From NCBI GenBank assembly GCA_963971225.1, contig OZ020267.1, forward strand, positions 47,625,993-47,689,992: 64,000 nucleotides of DNA, given 5' to 3'. The translations under genes and the position numbers were made by a program. Positions 42,974-54,732 of the stretch are shown here, in pieces. This stretch comes from Melieria omissa. Taxonomy: Eukaryota > Arthropoda > Insecta > Diptera > Ulidiidae. Position 1 is the first letter of the stretch. Each line of letters begins with the position of its first letter. The notes beneath the pieces are model-generated. The model saw only the letters and a program-made list of their open reading frames with translations, had not been told where the DNA came from and ran no database searches.

Positions 42974-42979
42974 AATAAA
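42974..42979 (+). terminator. Poly(A) signal of the channel gene
   Basis: AATAAA 69 bp after the stop codon, the first canonical signal downstream. Confidence 0.65.
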
Positions 42980-43802
42980 TATTACTATAAGTGTTTTATT
43001 ATTTTTTACACATTTTTTGTCATATTTGCTGGGAAAGTTGTATGCTGTAATAACATGTAATATATTAATAAAATTTTAGTAAAATATACCATTCGCGTTT
43101 TAAAATACATATCGCACACGCACTACAAAAGTGACACAACTAAAAATTTTTGATTTTTCAAGAAACGCAAAAAACTGTTAAAGCTAATTAAATATTTTTT
43201 TTAAGTAGAAAATTCCTTACAGATTATGCTTTAGGATAAGTTACAAGAATTTTCTTTATTTTACACTAGAAAATCCAAAATTTTGACTGATATTTTAATT
43301 CAATAATTACGGAATTATTTCAAGTTATGCCACTTTTGCTGAATTTTATAATTATAAATGACAGTTAAAAAGTCTAAAGAAAAATTTTGAAAATTCGAAA
43401 TTAATTTTTTTATTTATATATTTTTTTATAATATATACTAAAATTTTCAGAACTTTGCTTAAAATTAACTTCAACAAAAATGTATTTCGTCAAAAGCGTC
43501 ACAATTTGAGTTAGGACTCTTGCATTGAGCTGCAGCGATCAAATAGCATCAAACTTCTGACATAAAGAGAGACCTAACTGTATTTTTGCAACAGTTAACA
43601 ACAACAAAATATGCTGAGCTTTTGCTTATTGGTAAACTGGTGCATTGTGCACAGTATTAACACATAAACCCGAAAATGAAATATGTTTAGTTGTGTAGTT
43701 TAGTCGAATAGTTTGAATTTTCTCATTTGATATATATGTATGTATGTTATATAAGTTTTCATACACAATGTTTATTTTATATTAAACTTAATTATATTAA
43801 AC
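42980..43802. other. Downstream noncoding AT-rich stretch
   Basis: No recognisable gene or repeat boundary. Confidence 0.4.
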
Positions 43803-44080
43803 TAGGAGGGCCCTGCGGCTTTGCACGCATGCTTGAAGTCAATGGGCCCAATGAATCAAGTTTCTTCATACTACACTCTATGGGCGATGCCACGCCTCTT
43901 TTATGTAATGCCCAATCCATTCCTCCAGTCGAAGGATCTGACCCGGTTTCATTGATATGAGACTTTCAGTTCCAAAGTTACGCGGAAAATTTCAGTCACA
44001 AAAAATATGCCGCCCCGTGTTCAACGCCCATTAAATTTTGCCAGTAGAATAACAAATCTATGGGACGACGGTATACAAAA
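43803..44080 (-). mobile_element. Helitron-like 3' fragment, inverted
   Basis: Read on the minus strand it ends GCAAAGCCGCAGGGCCCTCCTAG followed by T at 43803, like the ends at 10926 and 27186. Internal phrases with GATGCCACGCC and GGGACGACGGTATACAAAAC link it to the 15080-15779 units. Confidence 0.5.
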
Positions 44081-44199
44081 CTTCAAATGCTTTGCAACAT
44101 TCCTTTGAAGCACATTCAAGTCAAACTTCACAAAGTATTTGCGGTACCTCATACAGTTCAAACCTTCCGACATATTCGACACCTTCCGCGAGTATTTGC

Positions 44200-44560
44200 G
44201 TAACAACAAGAAGGAAGTCTGCTAGCGTCGAGTAGCAACGAGAAGCTGCTCGCTCAGCGTCGAGAAACAACGTGCAGCTACTTGACAATTTAGAGGTACC
44301 GAAAAATGAGTACCTTTCTTTCGGCTTCTCTTCGGGTACGTGTTCCGTTTTTGAAACTGCACGTGAAGACATCGAGTATAAATGGATTTATGCAGCTCTC
44401 TAGTACAAAAGGAGCTAATGCAGTACTTATGTCCCATTCCAATGAAATAGTCGCAAGCAACTGAATGTTGGTAACCACCACTTGCTAGAAGAGCTGCTAG
44501 TTCCAACGTTAGCTTAGCCGCTGTAGACTGCTGCGGATCAAAACTTAACTTCTTTAAAAC
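44200..44560 (-). pseudogene. PIF/Harbinger-type transposase N-terminal fragment
   Basis: The minus strand reads LELAALLASGGYQHSVACDY then FIGMG (about 44505-44435). This resembles the helical N-terminal region that precedes the DDE core in PIF/Harbinger nucleases (…QxSVAxxFxxGxS…). Frames break at about 44430 and no catalytic residues are present. Moderate certainty. Confidence 0.5.
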
Positions 44561-44886
44561 ACGTTTAAATGCTTCTTAAATCAAGCGAAATCTTTTTACA
44601 AATCTGTAAGAGAACTTTGTACAGTGTAAGTTTATTCTTATATTTTTATTTAACATACGCTGAGCTTGGTAAATCTAATGGGTTGCTTTCGGCCCTTAAT
44701 CGCCTTTACACAATTCTTTCGTCGCCATCCCTTTCATTGGATGATAAAAAAGAGTAAGGCCCGTTCATAATCTCTTTGGTACAACTTTTGTTTAAAAATT
44801 TCATAAATTAATGAAAATTCTGTATCTTCAATTTAAGATTTAAATGCAAGCTGTCACTGTCACAATTGGAAAGGGGTAAAAAATCT
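44561..44886. other. Noncoding spacer
   Basis: Nothing recognised before the inverted-repeat element. Confidence 0.4.
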
Positions 44887-45214
44887 ATAGAGTCCGACCG
44901 ATTAATCGGCATCGGCTAGTATCGGCCAATAAATTGGAATCGGCATCGGCTGGTGGCGGCATCGGCCAAATGCTTATAACCCTTTTCAGTAATGTATTTT
45001 TAGATACTGTTTAATATAAATGTTTCCTAGAAATGTTGTTTTTTAAACTAGGTATTCTTAAAAACACAGATTTTCTTGAAATGTCTATGCATTTAAGCGG
45101 GCATTTAATTTTTCAATATTATCCTTCTTCTTCTACTCTTTTTGTTTCTCTCAGTGGATAAATGTGATATATTATTTTTTAATACCTATTAATGTATTAG
45201 AATTCTGAATTCTC

Positions 45215-45597
45215 TTGTTGCACTCTGTTGCTGTGCTATGCATGAAAGCTTTTACGGGCATACTTTAGGCACTCACTTTAGAATACGGAAAACTTGCTAT
45301 AATTCCGATATGGTAAGGATGGTTCGCGAAGGTGATAGGCTGTGCGAGAATGGTCGAACATTGTCCAATTGGAATGTGCTAGAACAGTCGGCGCGATAAC
45401 CAGACAGGTATAAAAGGCAGCAGTGTACACCGCAGAGGGTCGAGTCTTAGTTGAATAAGCGAAATGTAACAAGTGTAGATAGAAGCAAAGTGTAAATCTG
45501 TAAATAAAGTGATTGTTGGTTTTTGACTGCGTTTGCGCTGAATAATTGAAGTGGTTTTATTTTTCAAACACAATCCAGATATTTCATTTTCGTAACA
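45215..45597 (+). repeat. 5' LTR of Ty3 copy 3
   Basis: Contains TATAAAAG near 45410 and AATAAA near 45503; ends CGTAACA. Its first bases are damaged. Confidence 0.85.
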
Positions 45598-48482
45598 TTT
45601 GGTGTCAGAAGTGGGATTGTGCTACTGAAAATAAATTTGAAAAAAGGCAAAGAGCCAACGAGGCGCTGCAGACATTGAGCGACTCGTACAGTTGTGCTAC
45701 CCGAAATTCGGCGCTGATGATCTCGAGAGGATGAAGATTGAGGGGCTTATTGAAGGTCTTCATGATCCGGAAACACGTCGCAGTGCGTTGATGATGGGCA
45801 AGCCGACATTGAAGGAGACGGTGACCAGCGCGATGACATATGAGGCGACATGGATTGGGGGCACTCGGTAGGCACCTGCAACGCCAAATCCAGCCGGACA
45901 GCGACATTCCGATCCAGGCCATAAGCAAAGTTTTTTGTGTTGACACTGGATACTGGAGCGTCATATTTGATCATAAAAAGGAAGCTTCTGAGGAACTGGG
46001 AACCACTGCATGACACAAAGCTGAGGACCGTGACTGGCGAGCGTGCGTCGGTGAGAGGAAAAGTCAGAAAAACGATTGATATCGGCACCAGCGGCCTGGA
46101 ACATGAGCTCATCGTCACGGATATAATGGACGACGCAATTATCGGCGTGGACTTCATGATTAGGCACGGTTTACGCTGAACGAAAATGTGTTGAGGTATG
46201 CCAACGTTGAATTCCCCTTGCACACCGGCTATGAGCGAAGCGTGGCGGTAAGGAAAGTTGTCTCGTGTCAACACCAGAAGATACCAGCGAATTCCGAGGC
46301 GATTGTGACAAGTCGGCTGTGGGTTGTAGAAGCGCCGAAACAAGGATACAACAACATAATTATCGGACGTACTTTAGTGGAACTCAAAAATGGCAAAATA
46401 CCAGTCAGGATACTCAACCCACTTAACACACCCAGATATGTCGGAAAAGATGCGGTCATTGGCGAGTGTAGAGAGGCTGCAGCAGTTGTTAATTGCGAAA
46501 GCAGTCCACCAGGAAGTATGAAAAGCGGTTCTAACATGGACGCCATACCGCAGGAGAACCAGTGGAGCAGCGAATTGACAACCGAGCAGAAACAGAAGGC
46601 GCGGTCACTCCTGCAGCACTATGGGTCAACGGCCACGCAATCTACACGAACTCCGCAGTTTCTTGGGCTTGTGCACATATTACCGAAGATTTGTTCCTGG
46701 ATTTGCGAACATAGCCTGCAGCTTGCAAAAACTGACAAAAAGAATCAAGCCTTCGCGTGGGGCGAAGAGCATGAGCAGGCTTTTGCACGACTGAAGGAAA
46801 AACTGTGCACTGCTCCAAGTCTGGCCTTCCCCGTGCCTGGAGAGATGTTTGTGCTGGATACAGATGCAAGCGGGCATAGTATCGGCGGTGTGCTATCACA
46901 GATAATAGATGGCCAAGAACAAGTAATAGCATACTACAGCAAAATTTTGTCGAAACCTGAACGCAACTACTGTGTGACACGAAGAGAGAAACACTTGCAC
47001 AAATACCTGTATGGGCAAAAGTTTTGCCTGCGCACAGATCATGCTGCATTGAAATGGCTACTGAACTTTTAAGATCCTGAAGGTCAATTGGTGCGGTGGA
47101 TCGAGCGGCTGCAGAGCTACGACTACACTATAGAGCATCGCAAGAGCAGTAGCCATGAAAATGTCGATGCCTTGTCACGCCTTCCGTGTTCAACCGAATG
47201 CAGGCATTGTTCGCGAGCCAAAAGCAGAGAGCAGATAGTGGACGTGCATTTGGTAAGCGTTATGCCAGAGGAAGAGTGGTCTGCGGAGAGGATACAAAAG
47301 GACCAGCGCGAGGATACGGATCTTGCGAAAATCGTCGAAGACAAGGAGCAAGACGCACGTCCGGACTAGCAGGAAATGACCGGTGAAAGCCCGATCACGA
47401 AAGCTTACTGGGCACAGTGGCAAAGTTTGCGTCTGTCTGATGACTGCATATACCGCGAGTGGGAGAGTGAGGATGGCCGGACCAGCAATTCCCTTATTGT
47501 AGTCCCAAAATGCAGGATCAATGAGGCATACCATAACGACTCCAGTGGAGGGTACCTAGGCATCACAAATACAAAGGCGATTCTACTGGGTAGGATGCCA
47601 GTAGTCTCTGGCCGATTGGATTAAGAGCTGTGATCTATGTTCGGCTGCGAAAGACCGACAAGAAGATCTCGGGACCGCATGCAGCAGTACAATGTGGGAG
47701 CGCCCTTCGAGCGAATTGCCATGGACGTCGCCGGCCCTGCTGGTAAACAACTAGGTTGCTAGATTTGGAATTCCGCTGGAGTTGCATTCGGACCAAGGCC
47801 GGAATTTCGAGTCTGTGGTATTCAAGGAAGTGTGTGAGCTACTAGGAATAAGGAAAACTCGCACCTGTCCTTTGCATCCCCAGTCCGACGGTATGGTGCG
47901 AACGATTCAATCGGACGCTGGAAGAATATCTGCGGAAAGTAGTAGGCAGGAATCAAAAGGATTGGGGCACGCATATCCCACTGTTCCTGATGGAGTATAG
48001 GTCAGCCCCGCACGATACGACATCACTCACTGCAGCCCGAGCAGTGTTCGGCACGGAGCTAAGTTGCCTGCTGACTTGAAGTTCGGAGTGGTCAGCACGT
48101 CGGAAGGCGGTAGAACTGATTTCGCAGTCAATAAGCGGTCGGAACTGGAAGAACTCCACCAGTTTATAAGGGACCGTATCCAACTTGTCAGCGATAAGAT
48201 GAAAGCCAGATATGATCTACGGGCTAACATAGCAGGGTTTCAAGAAGGCGACCTGGTAATGCTTTACAACCCGCAGCGGAGGAAAGGTTTGGCTCCAAAA
48301 CTTCAAACGTCATAGGAAGGACCGTACAAGGTCGTGACCAGGATTAATGACGTGGTGTACAGGGTTCAACGCTACAGCAGCAGAAACGCAAGGTTGAAAG
48401 TATTTCATTTGGAGCGCCTGGCGCCTTACTCCGGCGGAGCCTCGGCACTTGTTCGGAACGAACAAGTCTAAGTGATGGGCAG

Positions 48483-48871
48483 TGTAACAATGAGGCACTC
48501 TGTTGCTGTGCTATGCATGAATGCTTTTCCAAGCATACTTTTAGGCACGCACTATAGAGTACGGCAAACTTGCTATAATTCCGATATGGCAAGGATGGTT
48601 CGCGAAGGTGATGGGCTGTGCGAGAATGGTCGAGCATTATCCAATTGGTCGGCGCGATAACCAGACAGGTATAAAAGGCAGCAGTGTGCAGCGCAGAGGG
48701 TCGAGTCTTAGTTGAATAAGCGAAGTAGTAACTAGTGTAGATACAAGCAAAGTGTAAATCTGTAAATAAAGTGATTGTTGGTTTTTGACTGCGTTTGCGA
48801 TGAATAATTGAAGGGATTTTATTTTTCAAGCACAATCCAGATACGAACGTGGAGAAGTCATTTTCGTAACA
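48483..48871 (+). repeat. 3' LTR of Ty3 copy 3
   Basis: TGTAACAATGAGGC...CGTAACA, about 389 bp. Lacks a segment present in the 5' LTR near 45382-45397 and has an extra ACGAACGTGGAGAAG near 48843. Confidence 0.88.
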
Positions 48872-49130
48872 TTATTTTATTTAATTTTTAATTATTTATT
48901 TTCTCGTTGTTTTGTTATTTTCTGATGAATATTACAAACGTTATGTAATAGTTCCTTTTGTTATTTTATAAAATAGACTGTGTTTCTGATTGAATTTATT
49001 CGTGTTATTTTTTTTTTAATCGGCATCGGCCGATATTTGCCCTTTCGGTCGGTTAATCGGCATGGGCCAAACTCACCCTTTCGGCCGATAAATCGGCATC
49101 GGCCAAAAAATTTGGCATCGGTCGGACTCT

Positions 49131-50048
49131 AAAAATCGATTACACTTTAAAATGATTACGATCCGTTCACTTTCGTATGCTATCATCCCATTTTTTACAC
49201 GATTAACGTTTCACAGAATTTTCTTTCGAACGATTGCCGCTTTCTACACGATATAGGTGTTGTACGCGGACAACTTCAAGGAACTCTCCCACCTGGTCGA
49301 ATACTTTGTTGTCGACCACCACCATTGTTATCCAGCCGATGTGAGTACCACCGTGATGTGATTTAAGTAGAGAGCGGATTTCCGTGCAAATGCATGGTTT
49401 TGGGAATACTCTCAACAAAATGAATTAAACATCTTTCCGAATCAAAAAATTTCCTTTACTATTTTACATTACTTTAATAAATAATAATAATACAAATTTA
49501 TAGCACTTCTATGACTGGAAGCTTTTATTTTTGGTCGCTGCTCATTCAAATTTTTAGGGCCATGAGAATAGTATATTGTAAATATCTTACAAATTTAAAA
49601 CTTGGTTTCTTTTTTATATCAGACACATAAGATATAACGTACGCATGAACGGTATCATTTCCACTGGTCTAAGGTCATCAAAGTCTAACTTTTTATTTTG
49701 GATTTGTGACTGATTTCTAAAACAAGAAAAATTAAAAATTTAACTGAATGAATTTGTAATATTTATTACTACTTTAAAAATTAAGCTGAAGAGTGAAGCA
49801 ATTCCCCGAAATTTTGTAGGGAGTGTTCTAATTTGAACTACTCATAACTGCTTTGCTTTAAAGTGCATTATTAGAAAATATTATGTTTTTAACATTGATA
49901 TCTTAAATATTATCTGAGGATTACTATTTTTAGTAAAGATATTAGAATATGAAGAATTTTCAATGTGTTAGATTGATATTACGAATGTAACATAAAATTA
50001 GAGAAATATGTTTTTATAATTAAATAGAAAAATGTATAAAAGCGAAAT
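49131..50048. other. Region upstream of the protease gene
   Basis: AT-rich and mostly featureless. A 71-codon minus-strand frame at 49418-49203 has protein-like wording (ITMVVVDNKVFDQVGEFLEV) but I do not recognise it; it might be an exon or repeat fragment. No promoter can be assigned with confidence. Confidence 0.35.
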
Positions 50049-50319
50049 ATGATGTACTCATTGCATACTCTATTTATGCTGCTTCTTCTTAAAGCGATTT
50101 CAATCGAAACAATAACTAGAAGTGATTTTGTTAGTAATTGTGTACTTCATTTTCCTATTAATGATAATCTGACAGCTAGTAAAGAAAATAAGAGAACAGG
50201 TAAATTTCTCTTCGATGCAATTTTTCGAATTGGGTCTGGAATTTCCAACGCATTTGGTTATGATGCCGATGAAGATTTGGATTACAATGAGAATGTGACT
50301 ATTAAAACGTGTGATTGTG
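50049..50319 (+). CDS. Trypsin-like serine protease, coding exon 1 (signal peptide and pro-region)
   Basis: First of three coding exons (with 60141-60527 and 62840-63195) that join in phase 1 to a 337-residue secreted S1-family protease. The ATG at 50049 starts a signal peptide with core LFMLLLLKAI. The pro-region (about residues 20-99) is short and acidic near its end (DADEDLDYNE) and has too few cysteines for a CLIP domain. It ends with CDCDC, where one cysteine (C92) is expected to tether the propeptide to C210 after activation. Donor G|GTAAGT at 50320. The closest wording I recall is Drosophila CG11836-type proteases; that is memory, not a search. Confidence 0.85.
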
Positions 50320-50548
50320 GTAAGTGTATATATTTTTGATTTTATAAAATATCAATAAATAGTGGGCTGTGAAAATTTGAAATAGTCTCTTATAATCGCG
50401 TTAGAGAATTTATTCCAAAATATTCTATTTTCTGTTAATACATATAACAATGTATAAATCAACAACATAAAGCTTTGAAATTTTTCTTAAGGTGCACCTA
50501 TATCATACACTGCACAAATCCCCAATGTACTAACTCACTTTTCAATAA
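50320..50548. other. Start of protease intron 1
   Basis: AT-rich, nothing recognised. Confidence 0.4.
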
Positions 50549-51223
50549 CACTACTCGACAAAAAAATGGGTTCATCGCGTGCTCCTAAAAGCAAAAGTAT
50601 TTTTTAGACTGATCTTCGGCTGCTGAACACGAAACTGAAAATCAAACAATTTTCTTAAGGAGCGTTTTCGAAAAATCTTCGAAAAACACTTTTTTTCATT
50701 CTTATTTCAGTTATAAGCACATATCTCGTAAACAAAGCATTCGACCCGTCGTTCAGAAGCTAATTAACTAACTTTTCAACCGATTTATAGATTGTCCAAA
50801 TCTATCCAAATCAGATGAGATTTGGGGAAGTTGCTGACGATGAAAGTTGTAAAAAAGTGAACTTTTCGACCAATTTCAAAAAACATAAAATAAATTATCT
50901 CCTCTGGTTTTAAAATCTAAGATGAAAGATATATTATTTGAGCAAATATTAAGCCTAACATCAATAGAATTGAAAGAAACATGACAAAGTTAGCACGGAG
51001 TGAAAACACCAACTTTTCATTTATTACACCGTTGGAGCAAATTTTTTTATTGTGTTAGTCGGATGGTTGGTTTACGAGATATGTGCTCATAACTGAAATA
51101 AGAGAGGATTTCGAAGATTTTTCGAAAACGCTTCTTAAGAGAATTTTTTGACTTTCAGTTTCGTGTTCAGCAGCCGAAGATTGGTCATAAAAAATACTTG
51201 AGTATTTTTCGTGTCGTGTAGTG
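50549..51223. mobile_element. Foldback element with long inverted arms
   Basis: Tips CACTACTCGACA and (reversed) CACTACACGACA. Inner arms of about 130 bp at 50597-50725 and 51075-51205 are near-complementary (for example CTTCGGCTGCTGAACACGAA and, inverted, the same phrase on the right). 675 bp, no coding capacity, target duplication unclear. Confidence 0.75.
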
Positions 51224-51934
51224 TAGAGTCAAATGCTAAATATTTTAAATTTAGAACTCTGCCGACACATTTCCCAATTTTTAACTTCGACAGCTATTTG
51301 AACTGTAATAATATGAAAATTTATGAAAACTGTTTTTTCCGAATTTTAAAATTTTTCCAGAAAACATTTTTGTTTTCTCGGCGCTTAATTGGGCAGAGAC
51401 AAAAACAATAAAACAAACTGCAAAAATCGGGCGATCCGTTCTCGAGTTACGCGGGTTCGTATCCACGCCACTTTGTTTTATTAAAGCGATTTTGAAAGAT
51501 TTCATATAAATTAAAAACTGCACAATGCGTGTGAAGCGATGTTTGTGTGAGTGACATTAGAGGCCAAAAAGCTCTTATCGGAGGTAAAATTTGTCTACCT
51601 TTTTGACACACTTTTCCTTGGCCGCTGGACATCTACTTGATGAGTTATCTGTGCCCGAACCATTCAGGTTATGTGAGTGATTTTATACGAAAGGGCCGAC
51701 AGTTTAAGATACTCCTCAACTAAATTAGCGCTGCATTGCGGCAAACCTAGGCTATACAGGATCGGTCACGCCTTTCTGCGCTCACTAAACTAATAAAACG
51801 AACCTACCTTATATATACTTATATATAAGGATGGATCTTCGGATATTACGATAAGTTTTAGCAAAAAAATAAATAAACTAAAAATAAACTAAAATATAAA
51901 TCAATGGACACACATTTCAGAAAAACCTCAAATT
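51224..51934. other. Intronic noncoding stretch
   Basis: No gene. Near 51730-51840 there are short phrases shared with the Helitron-like stretch at 9360-9760 (GCATTGCGGCAAAC, CACTAAACTAATAAAACG-like). Confidence 0.4.
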
Positions 51935-53340
51935 GCTTACTTACTTAACTGGCCATAACAACCCGTTATCGGGTTACGGCCTGCCGCAAAACTTCTCTCC
52001 AGTCGTCTCTGCTTTGCGCCCACCTTCTCCAGTTGGTCACACCAAGAGATAACAGGGCCGCTTCAGCTTGGTCATTCTACCGGAGACACGACCTCCCTCT
52101 TCGCCGTCGACCGCCAACCACCGCTTCGAACACCTTTTTCGCCGGAGCTTCGTCGACCACACGGATGGATGTTAATTTGCTGTGCTACGTCCACGTCATC
52201 ATACAGCTCGTTATTGGTTCGTATACGATGGTCGTCGCCAATACGAACAGGGCTGAAGATTTTACGAAGAACCTTTCTCTCGAACACTCTAAGGGCCGCT
52301 ATGTCGTTTTGTGTCATTGTCCATGTTAGAGGAGCACGGGCAAGATAAGCGTCCTATAGAGTGCAAGTTTTGTCGGTCGAGAGAGGTCTCTACTTCTGAA
52401 ATGCGTACCGAAACCAAAGTAGCGCCTATTGGCAAGAGTTATCCTTCGCTTTATCTCCAGACTGACATCATTGCTGCTGTTAACGGCGGTGCCAAGGTAG
52501 ACGAATTCCTTGACAACTTCAAAAGTACATCTGTCGGTCTGGACGTAAGACCCTCGCTGCTGCGAGTCCCTGCGTGTAGACACTGCGAGTCCCTGCGTGC
52601 ACTTTGTCTCGACTTCATTTACTACCAGACCCATTTTGGCAGATTCTCTTTCGATAGCCGCAAAGGCTGCGGTGACATCTCGTTTGTTACGTCCGATGAC
52701 ATCAAGTCATCAGCGTAGGCAAGGAGCTGGACACTTTTGTTGAAAATTGTGCCATTATGATGTACACAGGCCTTGCGCCGTCTCCAAGATTTGGTGTAAA
52801 TTGAATATCTGGTCGATGGTGGACTTACCAGATCTAAAGCCGCACTGATAAGGTCCAATCAGCGCCTTGGCGAGTGGCTTTAATCTTTCACTTTGTACGC
52901 TCGTCAGGACCTTGTATGCAATGGAAAATAGGCTGATACCCCTATAGTTGGAGCATATTGTTGGGTCGCCTTTCTTCAGCACAGGCCAAAGGACACTGGG
53001 GTTTCAATCGTTGGACACCCGTTCTTCCAGCTATATTTGGCAGATGAGCTGATGCATGCACCCAATCAGCTCACCGCCGCCGTCCTTGAACAATTCAGCT
53101 GGTAGCCAATCCGGTCCTGCAGCTTTATTGTTCTTGAGTTGCTGGATATCGACCCGGTCCTCGTCATAGCTAGGCGTTGGCACATCTACACCGTCGTCGT
53201 CGATTGGTGCCGTCTGGACATCTTCACCACCATCTTCCTTTCGTCGCCTGCGAGCAACTTGATGAAGTGCGCCTTCCACAACCTCAGTACACCCTGCGCA
53301 TCTGTAACCAGATCCCCGTTTTCGTCTGTACAGGAAGATG
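51935..53340 (-). pseudogene. Non-LTR retrotransposon (RTE/CR1-like LINE) remnant, copy 2
   Basis: Same family as 23278-24640. The minus strand reads NNKAAGPDWLPAELFKDGGG (about 53135-53075), KKGDPTICSNYRGISL, LIGPYQCGFRSGKSTIDQIF, then after a deletion the catalytic LLAYADD box (about 52734-52714), MGLVVNE and FVYLGTAVNSSNDVSLEIKR. It ends in the same AACCCG/CGGGTT hairpin and GTAAG tail near 51935-51990. Frameshifts and deletions throughout. It retains the QCGFRSGKST block that copy 1 has lost, so the two decayed independently. Confidence 0.85.
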
Positions 53341-53684
53341 CCCCGGACTTAAACGAAAAACACTTGGATACAATTTAAACGAAACTACAATTTAAAACAA
53401 GTTTACATTTATTACACCGATATAGACGTTAAACTAGAGGACATATATATAAACCAGGCATAGTCAGTTTTTCATTTTCTGAGAACTTTGAAATAGACTA
53501 AAATTCAGATGTATGAATCACAAACTGAAATCCAAAACATGTATGTTTTCCTTACCTGCCATATTTTGGTCCTCAAAGTTCAAATTAGAAAATTCTGTTA
53601 AATGTTATGTTAAACTTTCTGTTAAACTTTTCCTCTTTCATGTGATACCCATATCTGCATCTTTTTTTTTAATTTTTTTATTCC
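53341..53684. other. Intronic noncoding stretch
   Basis: AT-rich; nothing recognised. Confidence 0.4.
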
Positions 53685-54340
53685 TTGTTCACTTCTCACT
53701 GGAGCATAGGGCCTCAACAAGACTCTTCCATCGTACACGATTCTGGGCTGTTGTTTCTGCGCCGTCCCATGTGGTATTGACAGCGGCTAGTTTACGTAGG
53801 GTCGACCTTCTCCAGGTGCTTTTTGGTCGACCGCGACTTCTACTCCCTTGCGGGTTCCAGTCCAGTGCCATTCTCGTGATGCTGTCGGGTTGTTTTCTTA
53901 GCGTATGACCTATCCATACGGTGGTGGGCCAGAATATCCTGCAGATGATTTGCAGGCATTTGTTGACAAAAGTTTGTAGCCTCTGGGTCATGGCATTCGA
54001 GACTAGCCATGTTTCCCTTCCCTACAACAATGTCGACTTCACACATGCGTGAATATTCGTAGCTTCGTGCGTCTGGAGATTTGCGAGCTTGCCCATACTG
54101 AATTCAGCCGCCCAAACGCTGCCCTGGCTTTACTCAGTCTGCAGTTGGCATCTTCTTCCGCTCCGCCGTCCGCCTTGATTGTGCAGCCGAAGCTGTCGAC
54201 GAACTCCACGACACAACCGTCAATCATTATATGGTTTGTGCTGCTATGATTGACACTCATGGCCTTGGTGATGTTGACCTCCAGATCGACGGTGCATGCC
54301 AGCGCGACCAGGCAGTCGGCTTTTGCTTGCATGTCGGAGA
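53685..54340 (-). pseudogene. C-terminal fragment of a second LINE family
   Basis: The minus strand reads VDSFGCTIKADGGAEEDANC (about 54235-54175) and KARAAFGRLNSVW, then, after a frameshift, WIGHTLRK (about 53918-53895) and GRPKSTWRR (about 53835). These are end-of-RT and post-RT motifs of a LINE different from the one at 51935-53340. The upstream RT palm is absent. Confidence 0.8.
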
Positions 54341-54608
54341 GTCTGCGTCATTGCACAACCGCAAATATTTAAACAAATATTTGAAATGTGTATGTCTTTA
54401 CAATTTGTAAGTCCTTTAAAATAGCGAAGCGAAGCGGACGTGATTTTTGCGCTCTCTTTGAAAAGTGATTTGAAACGGTTTTAGACCTTTATATCGAGAC
54501 AGTGACTCTTATATAAATTCGGAATGGTATTCACCTTCATATTGAGACAATGACTCCTTTAATATATAACTATTTCTATATATTTGATATTATCTAATAT
54601 CATTACGA

Positions 54609-54732
54609 TGCCTTGTGCTTGTGGGAAAAGAGTTGATCGTGCTCAACCTAAGGTCCAGTGTGCTAAGTGTCCATCTAGAATGTGTTGGTCTCTTGCCAGC
54701 TAATGTCGAGTTTTTGCTAAAACAAACTATTG
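54609..54732 (+). pseudogene. CR1-like ORF1, 5' part with PHD-type cysteine motif
   Basis: Reads MPCACGKRVDRAQPKVQCAK then, after a frameshift, ECVGLLPANVEFLLKQT. Cys pairs spaced like a PHD finger. Disrupted by the insertion starting at about 54733. Confidence 0.65.

Larger units (their letters stand above)
45215..48871 (+). mobile_element. Internally deleted Ty3-type element, copy 3
   Basis: Plus strand. Both LTRs present (about 45215-45597 and 48483-48871) with several indels between them, so older than copy 1. The tRNA-Leu-type primer site is at 45600. Gag keeps only its middle (from about 45650) and is joined directly to the protease (LTLDTGASYLIIKRK at about 45940). The RT palm is deleted: sequence jumps near 46625 from the pre-RT linker to the region just before RNase H. 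RNase H keeps LDTDASGH. The integrase loses part of its core near 47740 and has in-frame stops (for example 47367 and 48313). Cannot move on its own. Confidence 0.92.
44887..49130. mobile_element. Inverted-repeat element with TCGG-rich ends, host of Ty3 copy 3
   Basis: Left tip AGAGTCCGACCGATTAATCG (about 44890) faces its inverted counterpart, CATCGGTCGGACTCT, at 49116-49130. Both ends carry several CGGCATCGGC(C) motifs over about 100 bp. Flanks AAAAATCT (left) and AAAAATCG (right) may be a diverged 8-bp duplication. Almost all of the interior is the Ty3 insertion at 45215-48871. Confidence 0.65.

Noticed and set aside
50035..50042. TATAAAAG just before the protease start codon
   Set aside because: It ends only 7 bp before the ATG, so a start site 25-30 bp downstream would fall inside the coding sequence. 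Judged coincidental.
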